The notes: a model not told the origin generated them from the letters alone. A DNA stretch of 64,000 bases from Diphasiastrum complanatum (GCA_029204225.1 CM055110.1:40438923-40502922); one strand, 5' to 3'; shown: positions 32,244 to 42,403, numbered from the stretch's first letter. Program-made: numbers and translations.

Positions 32244-34574
32244 TTGTTTGTAGAAGTCACTAGTAAGATGGGATCTGCTGGAGCATACCTTCTAGAAGCT
32301 AGTGAGAGGTTGAATTCTACAAATTATGCTATTTGGAAGGTTAGAATGGAGTCACTCTTAGTGCTCCAAGACCTTTATGAGTTCTTGATTGAAGATGAAG
32401 ATGAACCTCTAGGTGCACAGGAGTTAGCTAGATACAAGAAGAGATCTAGGCTTGCACTTCATTGTGTGAAGATGAATGTGAGCAATGATTTGTTGAGAGA
32501 AGTATCAGCTTGTACTAATGCTAAAGAGGCTTGGGAGTCTTTAGAATCAATCTATGAGTCTAGCAACACTTCTAGAGTTCTTATGCTTAGAAATCAAATT
32601 TTGCAAAGCATGAGGAGAAGTGAGGAGAGTGCACAGGATTATGTACTCAGAATCAAGTCTCTAAATAGGGAGTTGGCTTCCATTGGAGAGAAGATTCATG
32701 ATGGAGAGCTTGTACAAATTGTCCTTAATGGTCTAGGAGATGACTTTGCAAATTTGGTCCAAAGTTTTGCCATCCAAGACACTTTGCCAACTATAGAAAA
32801 ACTTCACAGTGTATTAGTGGCTGAAGAGTGTAGGATGCTCCATGCAAAATCTAGGATGAGTTCCTTGTCTTTGCAGGATGGTGATGAGAAAGCCAATTTC
32901 TCATTCAAGGGCAAAAAGAAGACCAATGGAAAGAAGAAGCATCCAAAGGAGGCCAAAGAAGAGGATGATGCATCAAGCTCAAAGGACAAGTCAAAGCAAA
33001 AATGCTTCTTTTGTGGAAAGAAGGGGCATTATGCATCTAAATGCTACAAGAGGCTAAGAGCACAAGTGGAGGAGGACAAACAAGGAAACCTTGCAAAGGA
33101 GGAGGAGGAGGATGAAGTAGATGTATTCTTGATGGCATCTACATTCTCACCAACAAGCAATAGCAATTCAAGAGACAATTGGTGCATTGACAGTGGGGCT
33201 AGCTCTCACATGTCTTGTGAAAAGGACTTTTTCTCAACCTTACACTCATTCAATGATGCTAAAAAGTTTTTCTTTACTGCAAATGATGAAGAGTGTAGGA
33301 TAGATGGTGTTGGCACCATCTCTTTGTGTCTAGAATCCTCAAAATGCATGGATCTAGAAAATGTCCTTTATGTACCATCAATCACCAAGAATATGCTTAG
33401 TGTTGGTCTGCTCTTAGAGAGTGATTTGGATGTCCACTTTAAGCATGGTGTTTGCTTCATCTTGAAGAATGATGTTTGCATTGCAAAGGGATTTAAACAT
33501 GGAAGATTGTTTAAGTTGGAAGCTAGTGTTGCTTTTGAAAGAATGAGCTTGGCGAAGGAAGAGATCACTCAAGAGGAGATCTTGGCAAAGTGTGATCTTG
33601 CTTGCATTGAGGAGGAGCATCAAAAGGAGAAAAATTTTGAGGATCAGCCTCAAAGCCTGAGAGTTCCAAGGGAGTCCTCAATGACAATGTCCGAGTCATC
33701 AAATTGCATGCAAATTGTCCATTCAAGTGTGCATCTTGCAAGGGTGGTGAGCATTGGAGAGTCTACTATCTTTGAATACTTTTTGGAAAGTATTAGTAGA
33801 CATGAGGTGACTTGTTTCTTACCTTTGAGATCCATGGTGTTTATTACTTTGTATGACAAGACAATGAAATGGGATTCTTTGAAATCTACATTTGTTGTTG
33901 ATAAAGCAATTTCATTGGATAACTATTTTTGTAATAGTTTGAATAGAGTCATAAAAGATGAAACATCATTTGCTTTGGAAATCTTTGTGTCCACATGCTT
34001 TGTGCATGATCATTCCAATGTAAGGACCAAAGATTATCCTATTTCAATGATAGGAATAATGGTAGTGTTTTGCTCTTCAAGTAGAGATTGTAGAATCTAC
34101 TTGTTTTCAACCAAAGAATTTGTCAATGGTGGAAATGTGATCTTTCAAGAGTGGAAGATTTGTAAACTTGAAGAAGCACCTTTGGATCAACACAGTATTC
34201 AATTCATTGATGTTTTGGAGTCAAGTCAAGTGGAGGATCAAGCTCAAGACCCGAGGACTCCAAGAAAAATCTTGAGTATCAAGATGGAGCCATCTAGGCT
34301 CATCATATGGATTAAGCAAGACAAGTTGTCTTTGGCAACATTATTTATGCACTTAATATTTTCAGTGATGTATCTTCAAGTGCACAAAATGCCTTGGAAT
34401 CCATGGCTTGGCATGATGTTTAGTTTTGAAGTGTGCTACATGTATATAGACACATTTATGGAACATCTTGTAACGGATCCTCTAAGAGGTAGTGAAAGAT
34501 CCTTCATGGACATCATTCTCTATTGGAGTCTCAAAAGTTCCTTGTTTGTAGCTGGATTTTTTAGACACTTCTAA
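32244..34574 (+). CDS. Gag-protease polyprotein of a non-autonomous copia element, with unrecognised C-terminal half
   Basis: One uninterrupted 776-codon frame. Residues about 15-230 are copia gag (STNYAIWKVRMESLLVLQD, KEAWESLESIYESS). A basic Lys-rich linker precedes the CCHC zinc knuckle CFFCGKKGHYASKC at about 254-267. The aspartic protease motif is IDSGASSHMSC (Asp near 316), followed by VLYVPSITKNMLSVGLLLE. After about residue 430 the sequence does not match GAG-pre-integrase, integrase or RT. It is acidic, then hydrophobic near the C-terminus (LATLFMHLIFSVMYL, FEVCYMYIDTFM). The second Met (MGSAGAYLLE, residue 10) matches other gags and may be the true start. The frame appears maintained. 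Confidence 0.88.
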   Translation: MFVEVTSKMGSAGAYLLEASERLNSTNYAIWKVRMESLLVLQDLYEFLIEDEDEPLGAQELARYKKRSRLALHCVKMNVSNDLLREVSACTNAKEAWESLESIYESSNTSRVLMLRNQILQSMRRSEESAQDYVLRIKSLNRELASIGEKIHDGELVQIVLNGLGDDFANLVQSFAIQDTLPTIEKLHSVLVAEECRMLHAKSRMSSLSLQDGDEKANFSFKGKKKTNGKKKHPKEAKEEDDASSSKDKSKQKCFFCGKKGHYASKCYKRLRAQVEEDKQGNLAKEEEEDEVDVFLMASTFSPTSNSNSRDNWCIDSGASSHMSCEKDFFSTLHSFNDAKKFFFTANDEECRIDGVGTISLCLESSKCMDLENVLYVPSITKNMLSVGLLLESDLDVHFKHGVCFILKNDVCIAKGFKHGRLFKLEASVAFERMSLAKEEITQEEILAKCDLACIEEEHQKEKNFEDQPQSLRVPRESSMTMSESSNCMQIVHSSVHLARVVSIGESTIFEYFLESISRHEVTCFLPLRSMVFITLYDKTMKWDSLKSTFVVDKAISLDNYFCNSLNRVIKDETSFALEIFVSTCFVHDHSNVRTKDYPISMIGIMVVFCSSSRDCRIYLFSTKEFVNGGNVIFQEWKICKLEEAPLDQHSIQFIDVLESSQVEDQAQDPRTPRKILSIKMEPSRLIIWIKQDKLSLATLFMHLIFSVMYLQVHKMPWNPWLGMMFSFEVCYMYIDTFMEHLVTDPLRGSERSFMDIILYWSLKSSLFVAGFFRHF

Positions 34575-34621
34575 AAGCTTTCATTCATCTATCAAGAGAG
34601 TTGTAAATAGATCAAGCTAAA

Positions 34622-34633
34622 TTTGAGGAGGAG
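34622..34633 (+). other. Polypurine tract of the 30.8-35.3 kb element
   Basis: TTTGAGGAGGAG ends at the base before the 3' LTR, the expected position of the plus-strand primer. Confidence 0.85.
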
Positions 34634-35335
34634 TGTGAAGAATTGCCAAAAATTGGCAAATCTAGCTTGATAAAAAAACCATGTAGAATAGTGTAAATTG
34701 TGTACACAAGTAAGTCCCACAAATGTGAGGCCATGATGCCACATGGGAAACTCATCCTAATGTAGGTTAGGTCAAGTCAAGAGAGTTGGTCATGTCTATT
34801 TGGTGGTCATCCCTACTTTATAGGACCTACACCTAAGTTTAAGGTGAAAATTTGACCAACTAGCTACCTACCAAGCATAACTCTAGGAAATAGACTAGAG
34901 TTTCATTTTAGGTCAAGGAGAGTGAGTTAACTTCCTTATTACATGCTGGAAATCCACCTAACTTCAAGAAGGAAGTCGAATTTGGTATGTATTCCCTCTC
35001 TCCATAGTGAGAAGATAGAAAATTTTTGGAGCTCATTGGCAATCTCAAGCTAGTTCACTATGTACATTGAGTTTTTGTGATTCAAATGAAACCAAATCAA
35101 TTTCTACTTGTTTCTCAGGTTGAAGGCCGTACTAAAGCCTGTAGTACACACGTGTGGGCTCGATTTTCAATGTTTATCAATGCTTTTGATTGTTAATGCT
35201 TGTTGTTTGTCAAATTGCCAATCTAGATCAACTTTTTTGTGTCTAGTTTTTTGATAGATTGTTAAGCAAGCATCCAATCACTCTTGTGGATCTTTTGTAG
35301 ATCCATTTATGGTCCTAAAGTACAGTACTTTCACA
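34634..35335 (+). mobile_element. 3' LTR of the 30.8-35.3 kb element
   Basis: Near-identical to 30758-31458, with CACACGTGTG at 35147-35156. TATTG at 35336-35340 completes the target-site duplication. Confidence 0.93.
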
Positions 35336-35600
35336 TATTGGAATTCAGATTTTTGGAGCTTAGAGCTTGAAGCTTTTGGAGTTTTTGGAGCTTTTGGAGG
35401 TAGTTGTTTTGTGTTTTGTGTTTCTTTTGTTTGTTTTTGTGAAAGAAAGTGAGGAGGGAAAAGTGTAAAGTAAATGAAAGAAAAGTGCATGTAAAGTACA
35501 TGAGAGTGTAAAGTGTAAATTAGATCCGAGTTACATTATTGCTTGAATAGTAAAGATAATAATGTAAAGGTAGAAATGTATAGATAGTGTATGAATTTTT

Positions 35601-35848
<248 letters not shown>

Positions 35849-36344
35849 GTGTATGTGTGTGTGTTTTGCATTTTGCATTGATTTAGAATTTAGGGTAATA
35901 GATAAATAGATAGCGTTTGATAGTAATTAAATGTTAGATTTGTAATTAATTTGAGAGAGAGAGAGAGAGAGAGAGAGGAATCGAAGTGTGAATGTATGTG
36001 TACTTTGCATTTTGAGTTGATTTAAAATTTAGGAGTAAAACCATCATCCTTGTCTGCAACCGCTACCTTCCAAAGCACGTGTCTTTGTGCTTTCAAGGTA
36101 GATGACCCTTTGCTAGAAGTATCAACAATCCAAAGGAAGAGTTCAGTGAGTTTTTGGCCCTCAGACCCTTGGTAAAGTAAAACATGTGTCTAGTCATGTC
36201 TATTTTCTGGAGATTTGCAGGGTTTATACGCGGATGAACTTTGAGCTGAGCCATTTGAATGTTTGAAAAAAAAAAAAATAGGATATATGACAAGAAACAC
36301 AAAACTTAGAAAGACAAATCTCAACTGATATCCTCCTACCATTG

Positions 36345-36935
36345 ATGTGGACCTATGCTCAACATAGGTCCACTCTGGACTTATGCTCAACATAAGTCCA
36401 GAGCGAGCATAGGTTTTTTCTCGACCTATGCTCAGCATAGATTGAGTGAAAACCTATGCTGAGCATAGGTTGCTCAAGACTTATGCTCAACATAACTTGA
36501 GAGCAGACCTCTGTTGATGCTCTTCTTGACTTATGCTCAACATAGGTCAAGAACAAACGTAGGTTGAGCATAAGTCCTCTCTCGACTTATGCTGAGAATA
36601 AATCGAGAGTGAACCTATGCTGAGCATGGGTTTGCTCTTGACTTATGCTCATTTATGCTCAACATAGGTTTGCACTAGTGAGCATAAGTCCAAAGCGGAA
36701 GCATAGGTTCGTCGCTCTCGACTTATCCTAAGTCTAGAGCAAACCTATGCTCAACATAGTTCCGCTCTGGACTTATGCTGAGCATAAGTCCAGAGCGGAC
36801 CAGACCTATGCTCAGCATAAGTCCTCTCTCGACTTATGCTGAGCATAAGTTGAGAGCGAGAACCTATGTTGAACTTAGGTCCACTCTCGATTTATGCTCA
36901 ACATAAGTTGGAAGATGACATAGCTGAGCCAACAC
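36345..36935. repeat. Array of TATGCTnAGCATA-type palindromes
   Basis: About fifteen palindromes of 19-37 bp lie within 0.6 kb. The centre is TATGCTCAACATA, TATGCTCAGCATA or TATGCTGAGCATA, usually flanked by ACC/GGT or GAC/GTC and often extended by CTCTGG/CCAGAG or CTCTCG/CGAGAG. 36762-36798 is a perfect 37-bp palindrome and 36373-36403 is nearly perfect over 31 bp. It is non-coding and lies on the 3' side of the methyltransferase-like copy 2. Confidence 0.92.
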
Positions 36936-36959
36936 CCAAACAGACCTATGCTGAACATG

Positions 36960-37600
36960 GCCTCCACTACACAGCGACCCAAAATAAAAATTTAAGCTAG
37001 AAAGTTGTTAAATATGATGAACATTTTTCTAAGACAAAGAAATGTGATCTGAATATGCTTACCTTACTGGAATCGAAATGTTGGTGTCTGTCAACTAGTC
37101 CTAAAATTAGCATTCTTGTCCAGCTTATGCTTTCCGTAATAGATCGATCAAATCGCTAAAACAAAGAGTCGGAGAGCACAAAAATAGCAATACAATTGGC
37201 AAAGGTGAGTTATGCCATGTCTGTGCTCCTTAAATACTATACGAGAATCGGGTGGGTGTCATCTTCCAGGTTTTAAGTCCAAGGGAATAAGGTGAGTGCC
37301 ATCCTTTAAGTCGGTATGGTGGCTTTTCCTCCCATCCTCATCAGTATATTTTATGATAGAATATTAACCTGTTTAATGATGGACAAATTGTGTCATTTAG
37401 TAGATATTTTTGAAGCGCGCCTCACTGGCCACGATGGTGGCATATCACTTTCTCACATCTCTTCGTGGAAATGCTTTAGTGGCAGTGATGAATCAACTAT
37501 CTACATTTTCATCTGAATGCTTTACTTTACTTCTTGTATGGACAATGATGGAAAGGCATTATCATTTTCTTCTTGAGGCTTCTAATTTAGTATGAATGAT
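36960..37600. other. No gene recognised
   Basis: AT-rich to mixed sequence between two palindrome arrays. The short plus-strand frames 37316-37595 have no recognisable domain. Confidence 0.4.
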
Positions 37601-37880
37601 GTAGCCAACAATGGATAGATTGCATACTCTTTCATTTGCAAATGATGGATCACAAGGTTGAGGTGTATCTTGGCCAGCGATGGACAACAAACACTTTTCA
37701 CCTAATCTATGTTTTCTTACACTACTCCTACTGTCCAGCGATGGACAATAAGAGCACTTACTTTTTGAGTATATATGATTAAAGTTGCTTTTTGTCCAAC
37801 GATGGACATTAAGCTAAAAAACTTTTTATTCTCTGATGCTTCATATATACATACCTTCTATTATCCAACAATGGATAGAA
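37601..37880. repeat. Degenerate array of TGTCCAnCGATGGACA palindromes
   Basis: Similar palindromes begin near 37603 (GCCAACAATGGATA), 37672 (GCCAGCGATGGACA), 37732 (TGTCCAGCGATGGACA), 37793 (TGTCCAACGATGGACA) and 37862 (TATCCAACAATGGATA). Spacings are 69, 60, 61 and 69 bp. The spacers are AT-rich and less conserved. A related word occurs near 37539. Confidence 0.75.
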
Positions 37881-37924
37881 GGTTGCTTTTCGGCTCAACT
37901 CTAAAGAACATGGTGACCAAAAAA

Positions 37925-39395
37925 AGATAAATGACATGACGACCCATTTTTTGTAATATTATTATTTTTTAAAATGCCTATATTCAAAATGCTTTGCAAA
38001 TTTTATATTATAATGCAAAAAATATATCATTTTTTTGTTAAAAACTAAATCATACTAAAAAAGTTAGATATAGAATTTTGACAACATATTCAATTTTGCA
38101 CGTATTTTAAATTAATTAATAAAAAACAAAATCTTTAAATATAAAAATACTAAAATCAACAACAAAAATTATTTTAGTTATCAATTATTTAGTAACAAAT
38201 ATTTTAAAATTTAAATTTCTTTGTTTGAAATATTTTTTTATGAATGCAAAATAAATTCAAATTAATATTCTTTTAAAATTCTAATTTTTCACAATAATAA
38301 TTTGTACAAATTCAAAAAGATTTATGTAATTTAGATCTATAACACACCCACTTTGTTGAGGTTCTTTCGACGGACGAATTATAGAGTCTTCGTCATATGT
38401 AGACTTTCTTGTCTCAGCTAATTCGTCTGACAAAATTGATATGAATTTCTTTCGTATTTTTATAAATTTTACTACACTAGAATCTAATTCTACAGCAGCA
38501 ACATGTTTGCCTTTTTGCACAGCGCATGCGCTTGTAGTGCTACTTCTGCTAAACAAATCTAACATCCAATCTGTTGGGTGGAAAAAATTTTCAATAATAT
38601 GATTAATTATTTGTTGTGGCTTTTGATAAGGACAAACCACAGAACCTATCATCAAATTTTTCAGTTTTTTTGTGACTGCTGAAAATTGGGACAAATTCCC
38701 AAAGCTAGTCAAGCCGGTGGTGTTGTAATGTAGTGTGAGTGGTGGAAACAACCTTTTTTTTTTGGATTTTAAGTCTCCTTGAGCTGGTTGGCCCTTTATT
38801 TCAAAAAAATTTCATTTGTCAAAAATTTTATCTACAAGAGCCCACACTTGAAAAAATAACATTATGAAAACAAAATTATATAATTAACAAATTTTGAAAT
38901 TTCATTTATTATTTAAAAAAAAAATTAAATCGAACATTGCATGCTAAGCATAGTAAAGCAATTACCTAAATTAAAAACTTTTAAACAAACATTCTATGCT
39001 TAGCATAGTAAAAAAATAATTTATTCCTTTTAATGTGTTCATATCAATGTCACAAGGGCTTTGTCAAAATACACTTTAATGGCATCGTCTTTGCAAAGTC
39101 AAATCTTAAACATTCTCTCATCCAAAATGAATATCGAACGACTTTTGCCAAGTTCTTTCACAAGAACATTGACCAAGCTCTCCTGCTCCACATCGTCATC
39201 GGGCTGATCAGCAAGGACTCTACCTTGCATTTGAAATGGATCTTAACCTCTTCTGCTCTTCTCAGCAATATGGATAAATAGTTCATTCAATTTACTGCTA
39301 TTTACACCTTTTGTAAACTAAAACATGTATTTCGTTTTGTCCTTCAGAGGAACATCTTGAGCCCGATCTGGCATCCGAAAGGAAATCTTCGACAT
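37925..39395 (-). pseudogene. Methyltransferase-like pseudogene, copy 2 (shorter, more decayed)
   Basis: The 38281-38751 frame holds HYNTTGLTSFG, then CPYQKPQQIINHII, the motif-I region WMLDLFSRSSTT (copy 1 keeps FSGSGTT) and KGKHVAAVELDSS. Upstream, 38770-38860 encodes VWALVDKIFDK as in copy 1. 39030-39395 encodes the start domain MSKISF through ADQPDDD, FILDERMFKI and VYFDKALVTL. Exons between them that copy 1 has, including the motif IV exon, are missing. Stops include one at 39099-39101 where copy 1 has CGA. Intronic CTATGCTTAGCATAG (38994-39008) sits in the same intron as in copy 1. Downstream DNA to 37925 also matches. Confidence 0.65.
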
Positions 39396-39597
39396 CCTTA
39401 ATTTCTCAAAAATTTCGCTCTAAGTCTACAAAATACAGTTATTATTTGCAATTGATTAGAATTTTAATAAAGAAATCCTTTAAAATTCGAGTATAAATGA
39501 CAAAAATTTACCCAAAAATCTTATTAAAAAGTAATATTTTTGTTTGGATTTTTATTTTTTTTAACCTTTCTAAGTCCAAGTCCAAAAAAATAAACTA

Positions 39598-40115
39598 TTT
39601 TCTTTGCTAAGCATAGAAAATTCTTTTATTTTGCATCTATTGCCCGTGCTTAGCATAGAAACCTCTCTTCCTTGCTCCCAAGTCTTATGCTGAGCATAAC
39701 ACCTCTTCAATCTTTAAGTGGCTATGTTATGCTCAACATAAGATATTCTCTTAATTTCTCTGAAGTTCTATGCTGAGCATAGCGTGCTATCTCACTCCAC
39801 ATGAATATGTTATGATGAGCTTGCTCGTCCACGATCTATGCTCAACATAACATGCGGGCGAGCGAAAGATTAGGAGTTCCTATGCTCAGCATAACATAAC
39901 CACGTGGAGTGAGAAATCACATTATGTTCAACGTAGAACTAGGGAGAAATTAAGAGAATATCTTATGTTGAGCATAACATAACCACTTTAAGATTGAAGA
40001 GGTGTTATGCTCAACATAAGACATGGGAGCAAGAAACGAAGGTTTCTATATTGAGCATATATAGTAGTTGTAAAATAAAATAATTTTCTATGCTAAACAT
40101 AGAATTTAAAAGAAA
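39598..40115. repeat. Large inverted repeat (hairpin), arms about 210-230 bp
   Basis: The left arm (39598 to about 39830) reads on the opposite strand as the right arm (about 39880 to 40115), in order: AGCATAGAAAATT, GAGCAAG, TCTTATG, TAACACCTCTTCAATCTT, TTATGCTCAACATAAGA, TCTTAATTTCTC, CTCACTCCAC. The arms themselves contain the TATGCTnAGCATA palindromes. The central 40-50 bp can also pair (GCTCGTCC with GGGCGAGC). No coding is seen. It could be a foldback or MITE-like element, or a source of hairpin RNA. Confidence 0.85.
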
Positions 40116-40481
40116 TTAAACATGTGTTTTAAGAATATGGCGGCACAACACTATGTTGAGCATAAAGAAAAACTTTTAAAGTTTAAAAAATTACAAATAT
40201 TACTTGGACAAGAAGTGGATTGCTGATAACTATGCGCGAGATTATAGAAGGTCATCAAATGAATGATTCTATCACTCTGACGACAATCTTGAACGCAAAT
40301 TCACAAATGAGGTGCCATGTCTTACTCTTGAGGTCCGCAAGTAAAAAAAATTTGACCTTCAAACTTTAATGGGCCCCCATTTTAATACGCGACCAACTTT
40401 TTTCTTCACGACCAACTTGTTCGACAACCAAACGAACTCGTGTCAAATATACCAACCCCAACCCTACTGTTAGAAGGAGGA

Positions 40482-40506
40482 CCTAATCCTAACCCTAACC
40501 CTAACC
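40482..40506. repeat. Short interstitial telomere-like repeat (CCCTAA)
   Basis: About three and a half CCTAAC units. This is the TTAGGG form, not the TTTAGGG common in plants. A two-unit CCCTAAA stretch occurs at 43031-43048. Both are too short to be telomeres. Confidence 0.7.
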
Positions 40507-40753
40507 TTTTAACATTTAAAAACAATCTTTTGCAGTTGGAAATTATCTTTGTTATTGTTGATTTTATGTTAAATGCGTTCTTTACAAATTTCAATGTGTA
40601 GTTCTATTGATGTTGGCATAGTCTGTTTAACTCTTATTATGACTAGCATAGCATAATGTAAAATTTTTGTTTGTTGTGTTAATTTTACGTTTATATTTTT
40701 ATTTTTGTTTATGCTTGGCATAGGACTAGAATAAAAAATTTTAAATTTTTGCA

Positions 40754-41032
40754 ATGGCAAGTAGTTCTTCTTCTTCTATTCTTATAGTTGTTACTCAGTA
40801 CGTAGCCACATCTAAGTCATCCTCCTCTGATATTCCTAATAAAAGTTACTATTATGAAGTCACTCCTTCAGGTTCTCATCCTAATACTCTTTGTGTTTCC
40901 CCATCAACAACATCATCTGAGATTTCTCATTTAACTACTTTTCAGAAAATGAGACCTTTGACACAACTTGTTACAGACAGTTTGCTCGACATGCGAGTTG
41001 TTAAAATCTGCCAAACTAGCATAGACCAATGA
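40754..41032 (+). other. Unrecognised Ser/Thr-rich open frame beside copy 2
   Basis: 92 codons from an ATG (MASSSSSSILIVVTQ), Ser-rich, ending with FQKMRPLTQLVTDSLLDM. Its place and orientation relative to methyltransferase-like copy 2 match the 26824-27139 frame beside copy 1, and the two share a Ser-rich start and a weakly similar end. Similarity is too low to be sure by eye. Confidence 0.3.
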
Positions 41033-41110
41033 TGAGAAAAGTAAAAATTAATTAACTTTTAGTACTTTAAAAAATTTATTTTTTTGTTAATTTTTTAGTT
41101 TTCAAATTAG

Positions 41111-41880
41111 TAACACCTGATATTTGTACAACTCGCGAATGTACGATTGCTCAGGATTCTTTTTAGCTCGCTCGCGTGGATCCGTTATTGGTACGGATAT
41201 GTGATATCGGTGTGATGCGCAAATGTACGATTGCTCTGGATTTTTTTTACCTCTAGCATGTCGATCCGATATTGATACTGATATGCGATATCGGTATGAC
41301 GCGCGGATGTACAACTGCTCTTGGTTTTCTTTACCACTGGCGCGTCAATCCGATATTGGTACAGACAAGATGAAAAGTAGAGAGAATATAAGAACTTTCA
41401 AAGGAAATATTCTAGATTCCCCACTTCGGCGCAGCGGCTATGCCGTCTTCTCTTTGCAAATATTTTGAAATGTGTGATTGTTCAAAAGATAGAGATCAGT
41501 TATGTGAAAAGTATAAAGCCTCCTAACTTTAAATGACAATACTAGACATCGTCTAGTGTGATTTTTGGTACCCGCAAACAAACAAATGAGAGATTTCTTG
41601 GCAAAACTCTCACACAAATGGCACTTTTCACAACAACTAGGAAGTACTGTGAAAATCTCTCCCACTCAACAGATTTTCAATTTATCTGATGTTCTGATAA
41701 CTCCGGGACTGTGCTTTTCACAACAACTAGAAAATATTGTAATCTCCCCACTCAACAGATTTTCGATCTGTCTGATGCAGCCCTAGCCTTTCTGATATCT
41801 TTGGGACTGTGTCTTCATTTTCCACTGATGATTCTGAGCTCCAAACCTGGAAAATACACCACAAAAGAATTTCTTTCAGC
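41111..41880. repeat. Dispersed repeat R1, copy B
   Basis: Matches 5940-6715 along its length in the same orientation, including the three 84-bp units and the two CTCAACAGATTTTC segments. It continues to a PBS-like site at about 41986, suggesting minus-strand LTR-element leader DNA. Confidence 0.7.
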
Positions 41881-41985
41881 TGTTTTTGTCTCTCCAAGCT
41901 TTTACCTCTCGTGAAGGACTTTCTCACTTCATTGCGGAGCCTGTGACAAGTTGTATCCATTGATCAGGCACACAGGACTATCGCA

Positions 41986-41997
41986 GCTCTGATACCC
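41986..41997 (-). other. Possible primer-binding site (variant)
   Basis: GCTCTGATACCC is the reverse complement of GGGTATCAGAGC, one base off the standard PBS core. TGTCAATAATC at 41998 could be the adjoining LTR end. The LTR itself is not resolved, because the 3' end of an oppositely oriented LTR occupies 42126-42388. Confidence 0.4.
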
Positions 41998-42125
41998 TGT
42001 CAATAATCAGATATACAACATCAAGCATTCACCATAAACAATCACCAAAGAAGGTAGAAAAAGAACACGTACTATCACTCTATTACACTATTACATACTA
42101 CATGTAAAATGTACAAATAAACTCT

Positions 42126-42388
42126 CTTCACATTGAATCTGATTTCAGTAGTACCACACACAAACCATCTCTAATCTCTTCGGTGGACTATATTCTTGTT
42201 TTAAGAATATGAATTAATTTTTAAGATCATGTTGGACAATTAGAACACTTAAAGCTGTGATTACATTTAGCATAAGCTATCTATTAGACTGTTTTTGCAT
42301 TTAGCAGCTGATTAGAACGGGAGAGCTGTTTCACAATATTTCTATTCTCCTTTCCATTCAAGTTCTGCTTATCTCCCTTGCCCCATCA
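42126..42388 (+). mobile_element. 3' end of a copia 5' LTR
   Basis: 263 bp, matching 48112-48374 at high identity with equal length and ending CCCCATCA. A PBS follows two bases later. The rest of this LTR, which in the 3' copy starts at 47004, is missing or too diverged to see on the left. Confidence 0.8.
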
Positions 42389-42390
42389 GA

Positions 42391-42403
42391 TTGGTATCAG
42401 GGC
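42391..42403 (+). other. Primer-binding site of the 42-48 kb copia
   Basis: TTGGTATCAGGGC differs from the standard by one base (A to G) and lies two bases after the LTR end. The CACTA terminus begins at the next base. Confidence 0.75.

Larger units (their letters stand above)
30758..35335 (+). mobile_element. Complete non-autonomous copia-type LTR retrotransposon (gag-protease only)
   Basis: Two LTRs of 701 and 702 bp (30758-31458 and 34634-35335) start TGTGAAG and end TTTCACA. They differ at about a dozen bases plus one indel. A perfect 5-bp target-site duplication TATTG flanks the element (30753-30757 and 35336-35340). PBS and polypurine tract are in place. The 3.2-kb interior has one long frame with gag, zinc knuckle and protease motif, but no integrase, RT or RNase H. 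This is the layout called TR-GAG. Movement would need enzymes from another copia. It is the youngest and most intact element in the window. Confidence 0.92.

Noticed and set aside
36345-36935. CRISPR-like array
   Set aside because: Eukaryotic context, irregular spacing, palindromes of differing length and no constant repeat/unique spacer pattern or cas genes.
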